The notes: generated from the letters alone by a model not told the origin. A stretch of 9,678 bases of DNA from Chloroflexia bacterium (GCA_025924435.1 JAICIL010000163.1:1-9678); one strand, 5' to 3'. Numbered from the stretch's first letter, positions 1 through 6,217 are shown. Program-made: numbers and translations.

Positions 1-13
1 CCTAACCCCCCGA

Positions 14-37
14 CCCCCTTCCCTAAAAGGAAGGGGG
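14..37. repeat. 9-bp GC-rich hairpin upstream of pgk
   Basis: Perfect inverted repeat: CCCCCTTCC (14-22) and GGAAGGGGG (29-37) around the 6-nt loop CTAAAA. No T-run follows on either strand, so it is not a textbook intrinsic terminator, although it could end a transcript arriving from a gene left of the window. Bases 1-13 (CCTAACCCCCCGA) belong to the same C-rich style and resemble the reverse complement of the G-rich repeat at 7119-7135. I read it as part of a dispersed intergenic repeat; that reading is inference. Confidence 0.5.
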
Positions 38-40
38 AGA

Positions 41-100
41 CGTAGGGGCGCACAGCCGTGCGCCCATTCCCGTAGGGGCGGCTCTCTGAACCGTCCGGTT
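41..100. repeat. Paired CGTAGGGGCG repeat with an 8-bp hairpin
   Basis: The 10-mer CGTAGGGGCG occurs at 41-50 and again at 71-80, exactly 30 nt apart. The first copy runs into a perfect hairpin: GGGCGCAC (46-53), loop AGCC, GTGCGCCC (58-65). The second copy continues into unrelated sequence (GCTCTCTGAACCGTCC). Such units look like REP-type dispersed intergenic elements, but only two partial copies are visible here. Confidence 0.5.
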
Positions 101-134
101 CCCCTTCCCGCGTCGGGAGGGGGTAGGGGGTAGG
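101..134 (+). repeat. Hairpin and G-tract repeat before the pgk start
   Basis: CCCCTTCCCG (101-110) pairs with CGGGAGGGGG (114-123) across a 3-nt loop: 10 bp including one G-T pair. The 3' arm continues into GGGGGTAGGGGGTAGG (119-134), so this structure and its G-runs sit directly on the pgk ribosome-binding region. The string AGGGGGTAGGGGG (118-130) recurs exactly at 7118-7130. It could affect pgk translation or simply be a dispersed repeat. I see no convincing -35/-10 promoter in 1-135. Confidence 0.5.
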
Positions 135-135
135 A

Positions 136-1368
136 ATGGCGATTATGAAGCAGACGATCCGCGATATTCCGCCCGCCGACCTGAAGGGGAAACGGGCGCT
201 TGTGCGGGTGGATTTCAATGTGCCGGTGCATGATGGCGTCGTGGGGGACACGACGCGGATCACGGCGGCGATCCCGACGATCCGCTTCCTGCTCGACGCG
301 GGCGCGATCGTCGTGCTCATCTCCCATCTCGGCCGCCCGAAGGGGAAGGCGGACCCGAAATTGAGCCTGAAGCCCGTCGCGCCCGTGCTCGCGGAACGGC
401 TCGGCAGGCCGGTGCGGTTCGTGCCCGCGTCTGTCGGGGACGAAGCGGAAAAGGCGGTGCGGGAGGCGAAGCCGGGCGATGTGCTGCTGCTGGAAAACCT
501 GCGCTTCCACCCCGAAGAAGAGGCGAACGACGATGATTCCGCCGCGCAACTCGCCAGATTGGGGGATCTCTACGTCAATGACGCCTTCGGTGCCGCGCAC
601 CGCGCCCACGCCAGCACGGAGGGCGTCGCGCATCTCCTGCCCGCCTATGCCGGCCTGCTGATGGAGAAGGAACTGGACGTGCTCGGCGGGTTGCTGGCCG
701 GGGCGAAGCGGCCGTTCATCGTCGTCCTCGGCGGTGCGAAAATCTCGGACAAAATCGGGGTGATCGAGAATCTGATGGGCAAGGTGGACGGTTTCTGCAT
801 CGGCGGGGGCATGGCGAACACCTTCCTGCTCGCGCAGAATTACGGCGTCGGCACGTCGCTCGTCGAGCGGGACGCCGTCGCCACCGCGCATGACATCCTC
901 GCGCGGACCTCGACACGGCGCGTCGGCCTGCACGTCCCGACGGACGCCGTCGTCTCGGCGCAAGGCGCGAAGGAACTGCTCGGCGAGCACGCGCCGGAGC
1001 CGGTGGCGCGCACTGTGCCGATTGACGCGGTCGGGCCGGACGACGCGATCTACGACATCGGCCCGATGACCGCGAAGTATTACAGCAGCGTCGTCAAGGG
1101 CGCGCGCACCGTCTTCTGGAACGGCCCGATGGGCATGTTCGAGGTCCCCGCCTTCGCGCACGGCACGCTCACCCTCGCCCACGCCGTCGCGGACGCATCG
1201 GCGAAGGGGACGGTGAGCGTCGTCGGCGGCGGGGACTCGGTCGCCGCCATCGAGGAGGCGGGCGTCGCGGACACGATCACCCACATCTCGACCGGCGGCG
1301 GGGCGTCGCTGGAATTCCTCGAAGGCAAGACGCTGCCGGGCGTGGCCGCCCTGAAGGACAAGGACTGA
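136..1368 (+). CDS. pgk: Phosphoglycerate kinase
   Basis: Cytosolic glycolytic enzyme that transfers phosphate between 1,3-bisphosphoglycerate and ADP, giving 3-phosphoglycerate and ATP. The protein is 410 aa, slightly above the usual ~390-400. Family motifs are present in order: RVDFNVP (24-30) and HLGRP (64-68) of the substrate-binding N-domain, ENLRFHPEE (120-128), [13 protein letters not shown] (148-160), GGAKISDKI (199-207), WNGPMGMFE (338-346), and the nucleotide-side GGGDSVAA (364-371) and [10 protein letters not shown] (385-394). The start is uncertain. ATG 136 has AGG almost touching it, whereas in-frame ATG 145 (residue 4, MKQTIRD) has TAGGA ending 9 nt upstream and better matches usual PGK N-termini. 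It is followed after 82 nt by tpiA, the usual pairing. A gap gene, if present, would lie left of the window. Nothing looks broken. Confidence 0.98.
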   Translation: MAIMKQTIRDIPPADLKGKRALVRVDFNVPVHDGVVGDTTRITAAIPTIRFLLDAGAIVVLISHLGRPKGKADPKLSLKPVAPVLAERLGRPVRFVPASVGDEAEKAVREAKPGDVLLLENLRFHPEEEANDDDSAAQLARLGDLYVNDAFGAAHRAHASTEGVAHLLPAYAGLLMEKELDVLGGLLAGAKRPFIVVLGGAKISDKIGVIENLMGKVDGFCIGGGMANTFLLAQNYGVGTSLVERDAVATAHDILARTSTRRVGLHVPTDAVVSAQGAKELLGEHAPEPVARTVPIDAVGPDDAIYDIGPMTAKYYSSVVKGARTVFWNGPMGMFEVPAFAHGTLTLAHAVADASAKGTVSVVGGGDSVAAIEEAGVADTITHISTGGGASLEFLEGKTLPGVAALKDKD

Positions 1369-1370
1369 GG

Positions 1371-1390
1371 GCGGAAGCGGAACGCTTCGC
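1371..1390 (+). terminator. Weak hairpin after pgk
   Basis: GGAAGC/GCTTC-type stem: GAAGCG (1374-1379) pairs with CGCTTC (1383-1388) around a GAA loop, with two more pairs after a one-base bulge. GGTTTCTTCT follows (1391-1400), a pyrimidine-rich but broken T-tract. It may be a leaky terminator or an attenuator/mRNA-end stabiliser between pgk and tpiA. The stem is short, so confidence is low. Confidence 0.3.
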
Positions 1391-1400
1391 GGTTTCTTCT

Positions 1401-1428
1401 CAGTCCTCAGTCCTCAGTCCTCAGTCCT
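1401..1428. repeat. Four perfect tandem copies of CAGTCCT
   Basis: The 7-mer CAGTCCT repeats four times without error at 1401-1407, 1408-1414, 1415-1421 and 1422-1428, in the pgk-tpiA gap 22 nt before the tpiA start. It lies between a weak hairpin and the tpiA ribosome-binding site (GGAG 1440-1443), so copy-number change would alter the leader length without touching a coding frame. The 7-nt period matches the AACGAGC units at 5344-5371. Confidence 0.9.
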
Positions 1429-1450
1429 GATAAGCGAACGGAGTGAGCGC

Positions 1451-2209
1451 ATGCGGACGCCGATCATCGCGGGCAACTGGAAGATGCACACAACGTACGA
1501 CCGCGCAATGGACCTTGTCGAGGCGTTGATGGACGAACTCGACAACGTCGAAGGCGCGGAGGTCGTCCTCTGCCCGCCCTTCCCGTGGCTGCTCGCCGTG
1601 GCGGAATATCTGGAGGAGACGCCGATCCTGCTCGGCGCGCAGGATTGCTACTGGGTGGACGAGGGGGCGTTCACCGGGGAAGTCTCCGCGCTGATGCTCA
1701 AGGACCTCGCGCAATATTGCATCGTCGGCCATTCCGAGCGGCGCGCGCTCTTCGGCGAGACGGACGAGTGGGTGAATAAGAAAATCCACGCGCTCCTCGG
1801 GCACGGCATCCGCCCGATCTGCTGCGTCGGCGAGCGGTTGGCGGAGCGCGAGGCGGGCGAGACGGACACCTTCGTCGCCGGGCAGGTGCGCGCGGCGCTC
1901 GCGGGCGTCTCCCCGGAAGGCGCGCTCACTGTCGTGATGGCATACGAACCGATCTGGGCGATCGGCACGGGCCGCGCGGCGACCGCCGAGGAAGCGAATC
2001 GGGTCGTCGGTTTAATTCGGAACGAGATCAAAGAACTGTACGGCGCGCCGACCGCCGAAGGCGTCCGCATCCAGTACGGCGGCAGCGTCTCCGGCCGCAA
2101 CGCCGCCGAACTGATGGCGCAGCCGGAGATTGACGGCGCGCTCGTCGGCGGCGCGAGCCTGCGGGCCGACGAGTTTGCGGCGATCGTGCGCGCGGCCGCG
2201 GAGGGGTAA
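1451..2209 (+). CDS. tpiA: Triosephosphate isomerase
   Basis: Cytosolic TIM-barrel enzyme that interconverts dihydroxyacetone phosphate and glyceraldehyde 3-phosphate. At 252 aa it has the normal family length. All catalytic parts are visible: N9 and K11 in GNWKMH, catalytic H94 in IVGHSERR, general-base E166 in AYEPIWAIGTG with flexible loop 6 (about 167-177), and the phosphate-binding YGGSV (209-213) and GALVGGASL (229-237). The ATG start is supported by GGAG at 1440-1443, 7 nt upstream, and by the standard MRTPIIAGNWK N-terminus. It lies 82 nt after pgk on the same strand and is probably co-transcribed, although the gap holds a weak hairpin and a tandem repeat. A strong hairpin 13 nt after the stop marks the end of the unit. 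Confidence 0.98.
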   Translation: MRTPIIAGNWKMHTTYDRAMDLVEALMDELDNVEGAEVVLCPPFPWLLAVAEYLEETPILLGAQDCYWVDEGAFTGEVSALMLKDLAQYCIVGHSERRALFGETDEWVNKKIHALLGHGIRPICCVGERLAEREAGETDTFVAGQVRAALAGVSPEGALTVVMAYEPIWAIGTGRAATAEEANRVVGLIRNEIKELYGAPTAEGVRIQYGGSVSGRNAAELMAQPEIDGALVGGASLRADEFAAIVRAAAEG

Positions 2210-2221
2210 CGCCGGGCGCGC

Positions 2222-2253
2222 GAAGGGGGAGCGGCGCGAACCGCTCCCCCTTC
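2222..2253. terminator. 13-bp GC-rich hairpin between convergent genes
   Basis: GAAGGGGGAGCGG (2222-2234) pairs perfectly with CCGCTCCCCCTTC (2241-2253) around the loop CGCGAA. It sits 13 nt after the tpiA stop and 26 nt before the end of the convergent ferritin-like gene. There is no long T-tract, only TTCCC, which is common for hairpin-type terminators in high-GC genomes. A second small stem, GACGGG (2271-2276) with CCCGTC (2283-2288), spans the stop codon of the - strand gene and may serve that side. Confidence 0.65.
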
Positions 2254-2279
2254 CCGTGCGTGTGAACCGGGACGGGGTT

Positions 2280-2927
2280 TTACCCGTCGCCCAACCGGTG
2301 GATGAAATGCGAGCGCTCCGGCCCCGGATTGGCGGTTGACGTGGTCGGCGTCGTCCCCGCGCTACCCGGCGTCGAACTGCCCGTGCCCGAACCGACCGGC
2401 CCGGACGATCCGGTCCCCGCGCCCGGCGCGGGCGCCTGCAAGAACGGCGTCACCTTCGCGATCACCTCGTCCGGGGTCATCCCCTTCGCCACGGCGTCCG
2501 GCGCGGGGGCCATCCCCAGGAGATCGCGGAAGATCGAGGCGTGCTCCGCCTCCACGGCGTGGATCGTCACCGCCGCCGTCAGGAGGTCGCGGTTCTGGAT
2601 GAAGCCCGCCGCCCCGAGATAGGCCGCCGCCCCCAGGTCCTCCACCGTCTGGATGACGGCCAGGAGCTGCCCCCGGTTCGTGATCGGCCCCGCCGCCGCG
2701 AGGTTGTACGCCGCCGGCATCGCCACCGGCGTCCCGCCCAGCTGCTTGATCGCCGCCGTCAGCGCGTCCACATGCTGCTGCTCCTGCGCCCCGAAGGTTG
2801 TCAGGTATCCCTGCTCCGCGCCGTTGAGGATGTTCGTGCCGATCAGCACCTTGTACAAGGCCGCCTCGAACTGCTCCAGCGTCAGCGCGTAGTTCAAAAC
2901 ATCGGTATCGCTGCTGAATGTCACCAT
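2280..2927 (-). CDS. Ferritin-like domain protein without signal peptide, with G/S/T/P-rich tail
   Basis: A 215-aa protein with a four-helix ferritin-like fold (Ferritin_2/DUF4439-like style). Candidate di-iron ligands appear in ferritin order: E18/E21 in LTLEQFEAALY, E49xxH52 in AQEQQH, E96 in TVEDLG, and E126xxH129 in VEAEH. The domain ends near MTPDEVIAKVTPFLQA (150-165) and is followed by a low-complexity tail (about 166-205) of G, S, T, P and A. It is a clear paralogue of the gene upstream (29-nt gap), but it begins directly at the ferritin domain and lacks the Tat leader. The start has AAAGGAG (2946-2940) a rather long 12 nt upstream; GTG at codon 2 is an alternative. Its role in iron binding or oxidative-stress protection is inferred from the fold; no substrate can be named. 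Confidence 0.85.
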   Translation of the reverse strand: MVTFSSDTDVLNYALTLEQFEAALYKVLIGTNILNGAEQGYLTTFGAQEQQHVDALTAAIKQLGGTPVAMPAAYNLAAAGPITNRGQLLAVIQTVEDLGAAAYLGAAGFIQNRDLLTAAVTIHAVEAEHASIFRDLLGMAPAPDAVAKGMTPDEVIAKVTPFLQAPAPGAGTGSSGPVGSGTGSSTPGSAGTTPTTSTANPGPERSHFIHRLGDG

Positions 2928-2956
2928 TTTCGGTTCGCTCTCCTTTCAGTCTCGCG

Positions 2957-3577
2957 TTATGCGCCGAGGATCGGTCCGGCCGCCGCCAGCACCATGTCCG
3001 GCGTCAAGGCCTTCTCGAAGGCGTTCGGCACCGGCGCCATGCCGTCCTGCCGCCGCAGGATCGCCGTGTGCCGCGCCTCCACCTGCTGGATGCCCCCGGC
3101 GACGGTGAGGATGCCCTTGTCCTTGATGAACTGTGCCGCCCCGCTATACGCCCCGACACCGACCTCTTCCAATGTGCGCAGGAAGTCGACGATCGCATGC
3201 TCGTCGGTGTAGGCGGGGAAGTTGTAGTGCGGCTGCTCGGCGACGGGCGTCTTGCCCGCCTGCTGCAGCGCGCCGGTGATCAGCAGGACGTGCTGGTGCT
3301 CCTGGTCGCCGAACATCTGGGCATATCGCTGATTGGCGCCGGTCAGTTTGCCGCTGGCGACCGCCTGGCGATAGGCGACATCCTCGAGATGCTCCAACGT
3401 GAGGGCGAAGTTGAGGATGGCGAAGTCGTCCGGCAGGTCGGCGGCGAGGGCCTGCGCCTGCGAGAAGGCGAGATTGCCGAGCGGCATGGCCGCCAGCGCC
3501 GCCGCGCCCACGACGCCCTTGAGCAGCGAGCGGCGCGACAGTTCCGCATGCACGATGCGTAGGATGCGATCTTCCAC
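2957..3577 (-). CDS. Tat-exported ferritin-like domain protein
   Basis: A 206-aa protein and first gene of the two-gene - strand unit. The N-terminus carries a twin-arginine signal: SRRSLLK (14-20), then a hydrophobic Ala-rich stretch (21-38) and possible AxA cleavage sites near 41-45. The ferritin-like helices follow, with candidate metal ligands E62/E65 (LTLEHLEDVAY), E93xxH96 (DQEHQH), E137/E138 (TLEEVG) and E167xxH170 (VEARH). Tat export suggests folding, and perhaps metal loading, in the cytoplasm before export across or anchoring to the membrane. The start is GTG (3577-3575), with AGGAG 10 nt upstream. It ends exactly where the paralogue's extra tail begins. It is divergent from an ECF sigma/anti-sigma pair that may regulate it (inference). 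Exact biochemical activity is unknown. Confidence 0.87.
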   Translation of the reverse strand: MEDRILRIVHAELSRRSLLKGVVGAAALAAMPLGNLAFSQAQALAADLPDDFAILNFALTLEHLEDVAYRQAVASGKLTGANQRYAQMFGDQEHQHVLLITGALQQAGKTPVAEQPHYNFPAYTDEHAIVDFLRTLEEVGVGAYSGAAQFIKDKGILTVAGGIQQVEARHTAILRRQDGMAPVPNAFEKALTPDMVLAAAGPILGA

Positions 3578-3678
3578 GATGCCAACACTCCTTCCTCAGT
3601 CCGAGGATAAACGAAACCGGATGGTGGGCCGATGCCGGCCCGCCGACGTCCCTACCCCGCATACGGAACCGTCCCGCA

Positions 3679-3701
3679 ATCGGATCAATCCGATGCATCG
3701 G
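3679..3701. promoter_or_regulatory. Nested palindromes with three ATCGG half-sites (candidate operator)
   Basis: Two perfect palindromes overlap: ATCGGAT-CA-ATCCGAT (3679-3694) and CCGATGCATCGG (3690-3701). Together they give three alternating half-sites, ATCGG, CCGAT and ATCGG. A further ATCGG (3857-3861) directly abuts the TATAAT at 3862. Repeated half-sites in a divergent regulatory region suggest binding of a dimeric transcription factor. The binding protein is unknown and no regulator gene with a matching known site lies here. Confidence 0.45.
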
Positions 3702-3861
3702 CGCGGGTCGAATGTGCGTCCTAACGGGGTATGGAACGTGCGTGCGCGCTGTCGAGGACTTCCCTCTTTTCGTACCGGCCGATCCCGGCGCGGGGCGGGA
3801 GGTGCGATCATCCATGCCGGTATGGGTCGGGGGGCAATCGCATCCTTGGGGCCTCCATCGG

Positions 3862-3867
3862 TATAAT
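3862..3867 (+). promoter_or_regulatory. TATAAT -10 box upstream of the ECF sigma gene
   Basis: Perfect housekeeping -10 hexamer, rare in such GC-rich sequence. The matching -35 window (about 3839-3844, CGCATC) is poor and there is no TGn extension, so it may depend on an activator. Transcription would begin near 3874, leaving a leader of about 77 nt to ATG 3951. ATCGG immediately precedes it and could be an operator half-site. Confidence 0.5.
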
Positions 3868-3950
3868 GGGGGCCGCAAGGCCGTCCGCTCGGCGGTATGA
3901 TTGGCGTGAATGATCCGCGCGCGCGGGTTTTCCGTACGGTTAGGAAGAGC

Positions 3951-4550
3951 ATGGCGTCGGGCGATAACACGGATCAGAATGGAGACGCCGCGATTCTTCG
4001 TCAGATCGTGGAACGCGATCCCCGTGGGGTCGAACTGCTCTATGACCGCTACGGCGGGGTTGCCTTCGCGCTCGCGTACCGTCTGCTCGGGGAGCGCGGC
4101 GGCGCGGAGGATGTGGTGCAGGAGGCATTCCTGAATGTCTGGCGGCAGGGCGCGACGTACGATACCCGCAGGGGGACGGTGCGAACCTGGCTGCTGACCA
4201 TCGTCCATCATCGCGCGATTGATCAGATGCGCAGCGTGCGGTCGAAAAGGGGAGCGGACACGGTCATTGATGACGCAATGCCGCTACCCGCCAAAGAGGA
4301 TACGTGGACAGAAGTGGTGCAGGGGTTGGAGCACGAGCGAGTACAGCGGGCGATGGCGGCCTTGCCCCCCGAGCAACGGCAGGTGGTGGACCTGGCGTAC
4401 TACGGTGGGTTCACGCATTCGGAGATCGCGCAGCGCGTCGGTATCCCACTGGGAACGGTCAAAGGGCGCATGCGCCTGGCGCTCGACAAATTGCGCGATC
4501 TGCTGCATGTACCGGACGCCGTGGACGAGGGAATGGAGCGCGCGCGGTGA
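3951..4550 (+). CDS. ECF-family RNA polymerase sigma factor (SigK-like)
   Basis: A 199-aa group-4 sigma factor that directs RNA polymerase to a dedicated promoter set. Region 2 (about 27-93) contains ELLYDRYGGVAFALAYRLLG and EDVVQEAFLNVWRQ, followed by RTWLLTIVHHRAIDQMR. Region 4 (about 138-187) contains ALPPEQRQVVDLAYYGG and the helix-turn-helix HSEIAQRVGIPLGTVKGRMR. There is no region 1 or 3, as expected for ECF. I place the start at ATG 3951 because AGGA (3942-3945) lies 5 nt upstream and this gives a normal ECF N-terminus. In-frame ATG 3897 would add 18 residues with no clear ribosome-binding site. The gene overlaps the following anti-sigma gene, implying translational coupling and control by sequestration. 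The RskA-type partner suggests the SigK/ECF19 group. Targets are unknown; the divergent ferritin-like genes are candidates. Confidence 0.93.
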   Translation: MASGDNTDQNGDAAILRQIVERDPRGVELLYDRYGGVAFALAYRLLGERGGAEDVVQEAFLNVWRQGATYDTRRGTVRTWLLTIVHHRAIDQMRSVRSKRGADTVIDDAMPLPAKEDTWTEVVQGLEHERVQRAMAALPPEQRQVVDLAYYGGFTHSEIAQRVGIPLGTVKGRMRLALDKLRDLLHVPDAVDEGMERAR

Positions 4551-5338
4551 TGGCCCCGGAGAACAACCGCCCGTCGGAAGCGTCGGAGAGGGACGGGCCG
4601 CACCCATCCGACCTGCTCGCGGCATATGCGCTCCATGCGCTCCCCCCTGAGGAGGAAGCGGCAGTCGAGGAGTATCTCGCCGCGCACCCGGATGCGGCGA
4701 ATGAGATGGTGATGTTGAAAGAGGCGGCGGCGATGCTCCCGTACAGCGTTCCCCCCATCGCGCCCAGCCCCCAACTCCGCGTGCGATTGATGGCCGATGT
4801 GTATCGGGAAGCGCTCGCCGAGGTGGGCGAGCCACCCCGCGCCGCCGCGCCTATTCCCCTCTCCACATACCGCGCGCGGCGGGGCATCGTCTGGCCATTC
4901 GCGGCGGTCATTTTGCTCGTCCTCACGATCGGGTTTGGCGGCTGGGCCGCCGCCCTGCATGGGGATCTGAGCGGAAAAGATCGGGTGATCGCCACGCAGC
5001 GCAGTGCGATCGCCGCCGCGGGCACGACGAAGCCGATCGCGGGCACGACGCCAAACATCCCGGCGCGGGGCGAATTGCTCCGACTGGCGGACAACCAGGC
5101 CGCCGTCCTGACCATCGGCGGCCTGCCGGCGCTCGCCAATGGGAAGGTCTACGAAGTCTGGTTCATCGCGGGCAATACCCCCGTCGGCGCGGGCCTCTTC
5201 TCCCCGAACCCGGACGGCTCGTGGAGCGGCATCGTCCGGGGCGATGTGACGAGCGCGCAGGCGATTGCGATCAGCGTCGAGCCGACCGGCGGCAGCGTCG
5301 CCCCCACCGGCGATATCGTCGCGAAGGGCGCGCTCTAA
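4550..5338 (+). CDS. Membrane-bound RskA-type anti-sigma factor
   Basis: A 262-aa single-pass protein that probably holds the upstream ECF sigma factor inactive until an extracytoplasmic signal arrives. The N-terminal cytoplasmic part (about 18-60) has the anti-sigma helix pattern HPSDLLAAYALHALPPEEE, but the position where zinc-type anti-sigmas have CxxC reads HPDAAN, so it cannot be a zinc-binding ZAS domain. One transmembrane helix spans about 112-136. The outer C-terminal domain (about 150-262) matches the RskA pattern: KVYEVWFIAGNTPVGAGLF and AIAISVEPTGGSVAPTG. The ATG at 4550 overlaps the sigma stop (TGATG). The adjacent in-frame GTG at 4547 has better spacing (8 nt) from GGAG (4535-4538) and may be the true start. 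Release by regulated proteolysis is known for the RskA family and is inferred here. Confidence 0.9.
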   Translation: MAPENNRPSEASERDGPHPSDLLAAYALHALPPEEEAAVEEYLAAHPDAANEMVMLKEAAAMLPYSVPPIAPSPQLRVRLMADVYREALAEVGEPPRAAAPIPLSTYRARRGIVWPFAAVILLVLTIGFGGWAAALHGDLSGKDRVIATQRSAIAAAGTTKPIAGTTPNIPARGELLRLADNQAAVLTIGGLPALANGKVYEVWFIAGNTPVGAGLFSPNPDGSWSGIVRGDVTSAQAIAISVEPTGGSVAPTGDIVAKGAL

Positions 5339-5343
5339 ATAGC

Positions 5344-5412
5344 AACGAGCAACGAGCGACGAGCAATGAGGGGGAGTATCCCAACCTCATTGCTCGTCGC
5401 TCGTTGCTCGTT
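5344..5412. repeat. 28-bp perfect hairpin built from AACGAGC heptamers (probable bidirectional terminator)
   Basis: The left arm 5344-5371 consists of four 7-nt units: AACGAGC, AACGAGC, GACGAGC, AATGAGG. The right arm 5385-5412 is its exact reverse complement. Between the arms, GGG (5372-5374) and CCC (5380-5382) extend the stem after an AA bulge, leaving a 5-nt loop AGTAT. The element fills nearly all of the 72-nt gap between two convergent genes, and its right end supplies the TAA stop of the deacetylase gene. There is no T-tract. It probably ends or protects both transcripts and looks like a dispersed repeat. Confidence 0.85.
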
Positions 5413-6217
5413 ACTCGCTGATCGGTGTCTCTTCGAGTTCGCTCGCGCCCTCGGCCACGAGTTCGGCGCCGGCGTCGGCGTCCGGCGGGCGCTGGAGGGT
5501 GATCTTCCGATAACTCTCCGCGAAAGCGACGCCGTGCTTCTTGCCGGTCTCTTCGGTCCAGCGGCGCACGAACGGCTCGACATCTTTGATGTCGAACTGG
5601 CTCTTATGCTCCGCCAGGGCGGCGATCTTGGCATCCATCGCCTCGGTGACATCCACGAAGGTCGTGCCGCCGCCCCATTCCTCGATCCAGACTTCCTTGA
5701 CCTGATGCGGCTCCCAGCCTTCGGCGAGCAGTTCGGGGTAGAAATTGAAGTTGTCCGCCGCCGGGAAGATGCCGTAGAGCGCCGCTTCCGCCGCCGCGCG
5801 GTGGTCCGGATGGTTGATGTAGGAGTCGCCGCCGAAGCGGTTGTCCGGGTCGCCGGTGATGATGACCTCCGGCTTGTGCTGGCGGATGACGCGGGCGATG
5901 TCGCGCCGGAGGGCAACCGTCGGCTGCAACACGCCATCCTCGTAGCCGAGGTTGACGACGTGCTTGACGCCGAGGATGCGCGCCGCCCGCGCCTGCTCCT
6001 CCGCGCGCATGGCGACGAGTTGCTCCGGCGTGATCGCGCGGTCGTCGTTGCCCTTCGAGCCGTCCGTGACGATGACCATCGTGATTTCGGCGCCCTGCCG
6101 CGCCCACGTCGCCAGCGTGCCGCCGCAGCCGAACTCGGCGTCGTCCGGGTGGGCGAGTATCGTCATGGCGCGGCGCGGCGCGGCGGTGGCGGGTGCGGAT
6201 GCGGGGGTGTCGGCCAT
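5411..6217 (-). CDS. PIG-L/LmbE-family zinc deacetylase
   Basis: A 268-aa cytosolic N-acetyl-sugar deacetylase. The first metal/catalytic motif is AHPDDAEFGCGGT: H23 and D26 as zinc ligands and D25 as probable general base. The second is HPDHR (136-140), where H139 is the third ligand. TDGSKG (51-56), NLGYEDG (89-95) and ITGDPDNRFGGD (120-131) complete the family pattern. Family members act on GlcNAc conjugates, including MshB and BshB in mycothiol and bacillithiol synthesis, and others in detoxification or glycan metabolism; sequence by eye does not separate these. Residues 2-17 are low complexity. The start has AAGGAG (minus strand, 6229-6224) 6 nt upstream. It is convergent with the anti-sigma gene and divergent from hemQ. 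An MshC-like ligase gene at 9140 makes a thiol-pathway role worth testing. Confidence 0.9.
   Translation of the reverse strand: MADTPASAPATAAPRRAMTILAHPDDAEFGCGGTLATWARQGAEITMVIVTDGSKGNDDRAITPEQLVAMRAEEQARAARILGVKHVVNLGYEDGVLQPTVALRRDIARVIRQHKPEVIITGDPDNRFGGDSYINHPDHRAAAEAALYGIFPAADNFNFYPELLAEGWEPHQVKEVWIEEWGGGTTFVDVTEAMDAKIAALAEHKSQFDIKDVEPFVRRWTEETGKKHGVAFAESYRKITLQRPPDADAGAELVAEGASELEETPISE

Larger units (their letters stand above)
3578..3896. other. Divergent intergenic regulatory region
   Basis: About 320-370 bases without a credible gene, lying between the - strand ferritin-like unit and the + strand sigma factor. It contains overlapping palindromes (3679-3701), a perfect TATAAT (3862-3867) for the sigma gene, and a short GGCC-GCAA-GGCC stem (3871-3882) just after it. 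For the - strand unit I see only a weak TTTATC (3611-3606, read on the minus strand) as a possible -10, about 29 nt before the GTG. Long open frames cross this region in antisense, but they show no family features. Confidence 0.6.

Noticed and set aside
1401..1428. CRISPR array
   Set aside because: The 7-nt units are directly adjacent with no spacers, and no cas genes are present.
2541..3212. 223-codon + strand open frame antisense to both ferritin-like genes
   Set aside because: It crosses two genes with conserved ligand motifs, and its translation is very Arg-rich.
3733..3755. GGAAC ... GTC as an ECF-type autoregulatory promoter
   Set aside because: The spacing between the -35-like and -10-like elements is about 13 nt, shorter than the usual ~16, and the site is far from the gene start. 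GGAACC at 3665 also lacks a matching -10.
3144..4211. 355-codon - strand open frame across the divergent control region
   Set aside because: It runs through the ferritin-like gene in another frame, the promoter region and the sigma gene in antisense. Its composition is Arg/Pro/His-rich with no domain.
4304..4549. Upstream extension of the anti-sigma frame within the sigma gene
   Set aside because: The frame is open by chance. The anti-sigma family N-terminus begins at MAPENN (4550) or the adjacent GTG 4547, with GGAG upstream.
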